Shown: one piece after another, positions 5,794 to 7,062 of the stretch
Position numbering within the stretch: position 1 is the stretch's first letter
Layout of the letters: each line of letters starts with the position of its first letter
NCBI GenBank assembly: GCA_030830465.1
Contig: JAURMY010000356.1
Coordinates: 1-7,062 of the forward strand
DNA from: Alphaproteobacteria bacterium
GTDB taxonomy: Bacteria; Pseudomonadota; Alphaproteobacteria; Rhodobacterales; Rhodobacteraceae
Reading direction: 5' to 3'
Length of the DNA stretch: 7,062 bases
Notes under the pieces: model-generated
Database searches by the model: none
What the model saw: only the letters and a program-made list of their open reading frames with translations
Told to the model about the DNA's origin: nothing
Program-made: the position numbers and the translations under genes

Positions 5794-6603
5794 ATGACTG
5801 AATTGACCGAAAAACTGCGGGCCGAGTTGAAGGCAACCGCCCATGCCATGGCGGATGCCGCCCGTCCCGTGACTCTGCGCTATTTCCGCCAGACCGGGCT
5901 GACCGCCGACAACAAGGAAACCGACCGTTTTGATCCGGTGACCGCCGCCGATCGCGGGGCCGAGGAGTCGATGCGGGCCATCCTGGCCGAAATGCGCCCC
6001 GACGATGCCATTCTGGGCGAGGAGTTCGGCGCCAAATCCGGCACCACTGGTCTGACCTGGGTTTTGGACCCGATTGACGGCACGCGGGGATATATCTCGG
6101 GCACCCCGACCTGGGGCGTGTTGATCGCGGTCAATGCCGGGGCCGCGCCGGTCTTTGGCATCATCGACCAACCCTATATCGGTGAGCGATTTTCCGGCGG
6201 CTTTGGCCAGGCCGAACTTCGCGGACCGAACGGCACAGTGCCGCTAGCCACCCGGCCATGCGCCGCCTTGTCCGGGGCAACGCTGTTCTCAACCTATCCC
6301 GAGGTCGGCAATGCGGCTGAGGCGCAGGGCTTTGGCGCGCTGTCCGAACAGGTCAAACTGGTTCGGTTCGGGATAGATTGCTATGCCTATGCCTTGCTGG
6401 CGGCGGGGCAGATCGATCTGGTGGTTGAGGCTGGATTGCAAGCGTATGACGTGCAAGGCCCGATTGCGGTGGTCGAGGCGGCCGGCGGCATTGTCACCAA
6501 CTGGCAGGGCGGCCCCGCCCATGACGGCGGCCGCATCCTTGCCGCTGGTTCGCCAGAGGTTCACGCTTTGGCGTTGCAGGTTTTGCGCGGCGTTCCCGCC
6601 TGA
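5794..6603 (+). CDS. hisN: Histidinol-phosphatase (inositol monophosphatase superfamily, HisN type)
   Basis: 269 residues, normal for the family. Metal-binding and catalytic motifs appear in order: DPVTAAD (47-53), GEEFG with Glu76 and Glu77, LDPIDGTRGYISGTPTWG (91-108) with Asp92 and Asp95, and AYDVQGP with Asp219. The TRGYISG context and the GIIDQPYIGERF segment (122-133) favour HisN over inositol-1-phosphatase or CysQ. HisN removes phosphate from L-histidinol phosphate, the penultimate step of histidine synthesis, with Mg2+ in the cytosol. Substrate assignment within the superfamily is by resemblance and not certain. The ATG at 5794 lies five bases after GGGG, inside a hairpin (5751-5792). 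No other his gene is in the window. It converges with the hydrolase gene, with 13 bases between stops and no visible terminator. Confidence 0.88.
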   Translation: MTELTEKLRAELKATAHAMADAARPVTLRYFRQTGLTADNKETDRFDPVTAADRGAEESMRAILAEMRPDDAILGEEFGAKSGTTGLTWVLDPIDGTRGYISGTPTWGVLIAVNAGAAPVFGIIDQPYIGERFSGGFGQAELRGPNGTVPLATRPCAALSGATLFSTYPEVGNAAEAQGFGALSEQVKLVRFGIDCYAYALLAAGQIDLVVEAGLQAYDVQGPIAVVEAAGGIVTNWQGGPAHDGGRILAAGSPEVHALALQVLRGVPA

Positions 6604-6616
6604 AACACCAGACGCT

Positions 6617-7062
6617 TCAGGCCGTTCCGGTTTGAAAAAACAGATCGGCGGCCTCAAAAAACCGCGTTTGGATTTGGGCGGTTTCCATCAGGATTTCATG
6701 CCTTGCGCCGGAAAGCATTTCCAACTGCGCACCGGGCCAACGGTCAATAATCGCGACCACATCACGCTTGTCGACCACGGTTTCGTCGCTGCCCAGAAAA
6801 CACAAGGTTTCTGCCTTTGGCGCGTCCAGCCGGGCCAGTTCGCGGGTTTCAAACAGGGCTTCGTAAATCCAGTGCACACTTGGCCCGCCGATCGAAAGCC
6901 CCGGATGAGCGCGCACCAGTTCGGCGATATAGGCAAAGGACCCGGCGTCGGATGTCAGGGAATTCCCCTCAAACGGCTTTGATTCTATGAAGCTGACGGC
7001 GCTGGTGCCCGGCGCAAATTCCTCACCCAGTCCGATGCTTTGCGTGCTGGCGGCGACGGCAA
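6617..7062 (-). CDS. Alpha/beta hydrolase, PldB (lysophospholipase L2)-like, partial
   Basis: The C-terminal 147 codons are visible; the reading frame stays open to the right edge, so the start and the nucleophile Ser motif lie outside the window. Visible features fit the Hydrolase_4/PldB group: FEGNSLTSD (30-38 of the visible part), LSIGGPSVHWIYEA (55-68), FLGSDETVVD (88-97) with the likely catalytic Asp, and LSGARHEILME (116-126) with the likely catalytic His. PldB-type enzymes hydrolyse lysophospholipids or monoacylglycerols; the true substrate is unknown. A GTG at 6914-6916 could be mistaken for a start but is an internal Val. The gene converges with hisN. Confidence 0.85.
   Translation of the reverse strand, partial: AVAASTQSIGLGEEFAPGTSAVSFIESKPFEGNSLTSDAGSFAYIAELVRAHPGLSIGGPSVHWIYEALFETRELARLDAPKAETLCFLGSDETVVDKRDVVAIIDRWPGAQLEMLSGARHEILMETAQIQTRFFEAADLFFQTGTA

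Noticed and set aside
6617..6916. GTG at 6914-6916 as the start of a 99-codon protein
   Set aside because: The same frame stays open to the window edge and the added residues contain PldB-like motifs, so this GTG is an internal valine.
1..7062. Mobile element, CRISPR array, tRNA or new defence-type gene cluster
   Set aside because: No transposase, integrase, direct-repeat array, cloverleaf or unfamiliar multi-gene operon is visible; all eight genes belong to recognisable families with host-like composition.

Overview
The window is GC-rich, densely packed bacterial chromosome. Its codon use (GCC, GGC, CTG, GTC), AAGGAG-type ribosome sites and protein types point to an alphaproteobacterium, most likely of the Rhodobacterales/Roseobacter group; this is inferred from the proteins, not from a marker gene. 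I see no transposase, integrase, CRISPR array, tRNA or rRNA. No gene-free stretch exceeds 300 bases; the longest is 5103-5338 (236 bases).

Layout, left to right. Bases 1-92 hold no supportable gene, only a terminator hairpin for the leftward gene beside them. Two leftward genes follow: a seven-helix Bax inhibitor-1/YccA-family membrane protein (93-833) and a 71-residue DUF1127 protein (945-1160). A LysR-family regulator (1277-2125) diverges from the DUF1127 gene across a short AT-rich control region. It converges on a leftward zinc-free NADPH:quinone oxidoreductase (2161-3120). That gene diverges from the translational GTPase gene typA/bipA (3282-5102), which ends in a strong 17-bp-stem terminator. 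Next come a PraR-like XRE/Cro regulator (5339-5710) and a HisN-type histidinol-phosphatase of the inositol monophosphatase superfamily (5794-6603). A leftward PldB-like alpha/beta hydrolase (6617 to the right edge) is cut by the window.

The genes are mostly conserved housekeeping or stress functions and do not form one pathway or an evident new system. The interest lies in the control regions. The XRE gene has a near-perfect sigma-54 promoter (TTGGCACG-N4-TTGCT) with upstream dyads that could bind an activator. The Bax inhibitor gene has a good match to a heat-shock sigma (RpoH) promoter (CTTGAAA-N14-CCCAATATA). The hisN start codon directly follows a long hairpin that buries its ribosome-binding site. 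The LysR/DUF1127 divergent region carries an imperfect dyad that is a candidate LysR operator. All of these are sequence-only predictions.
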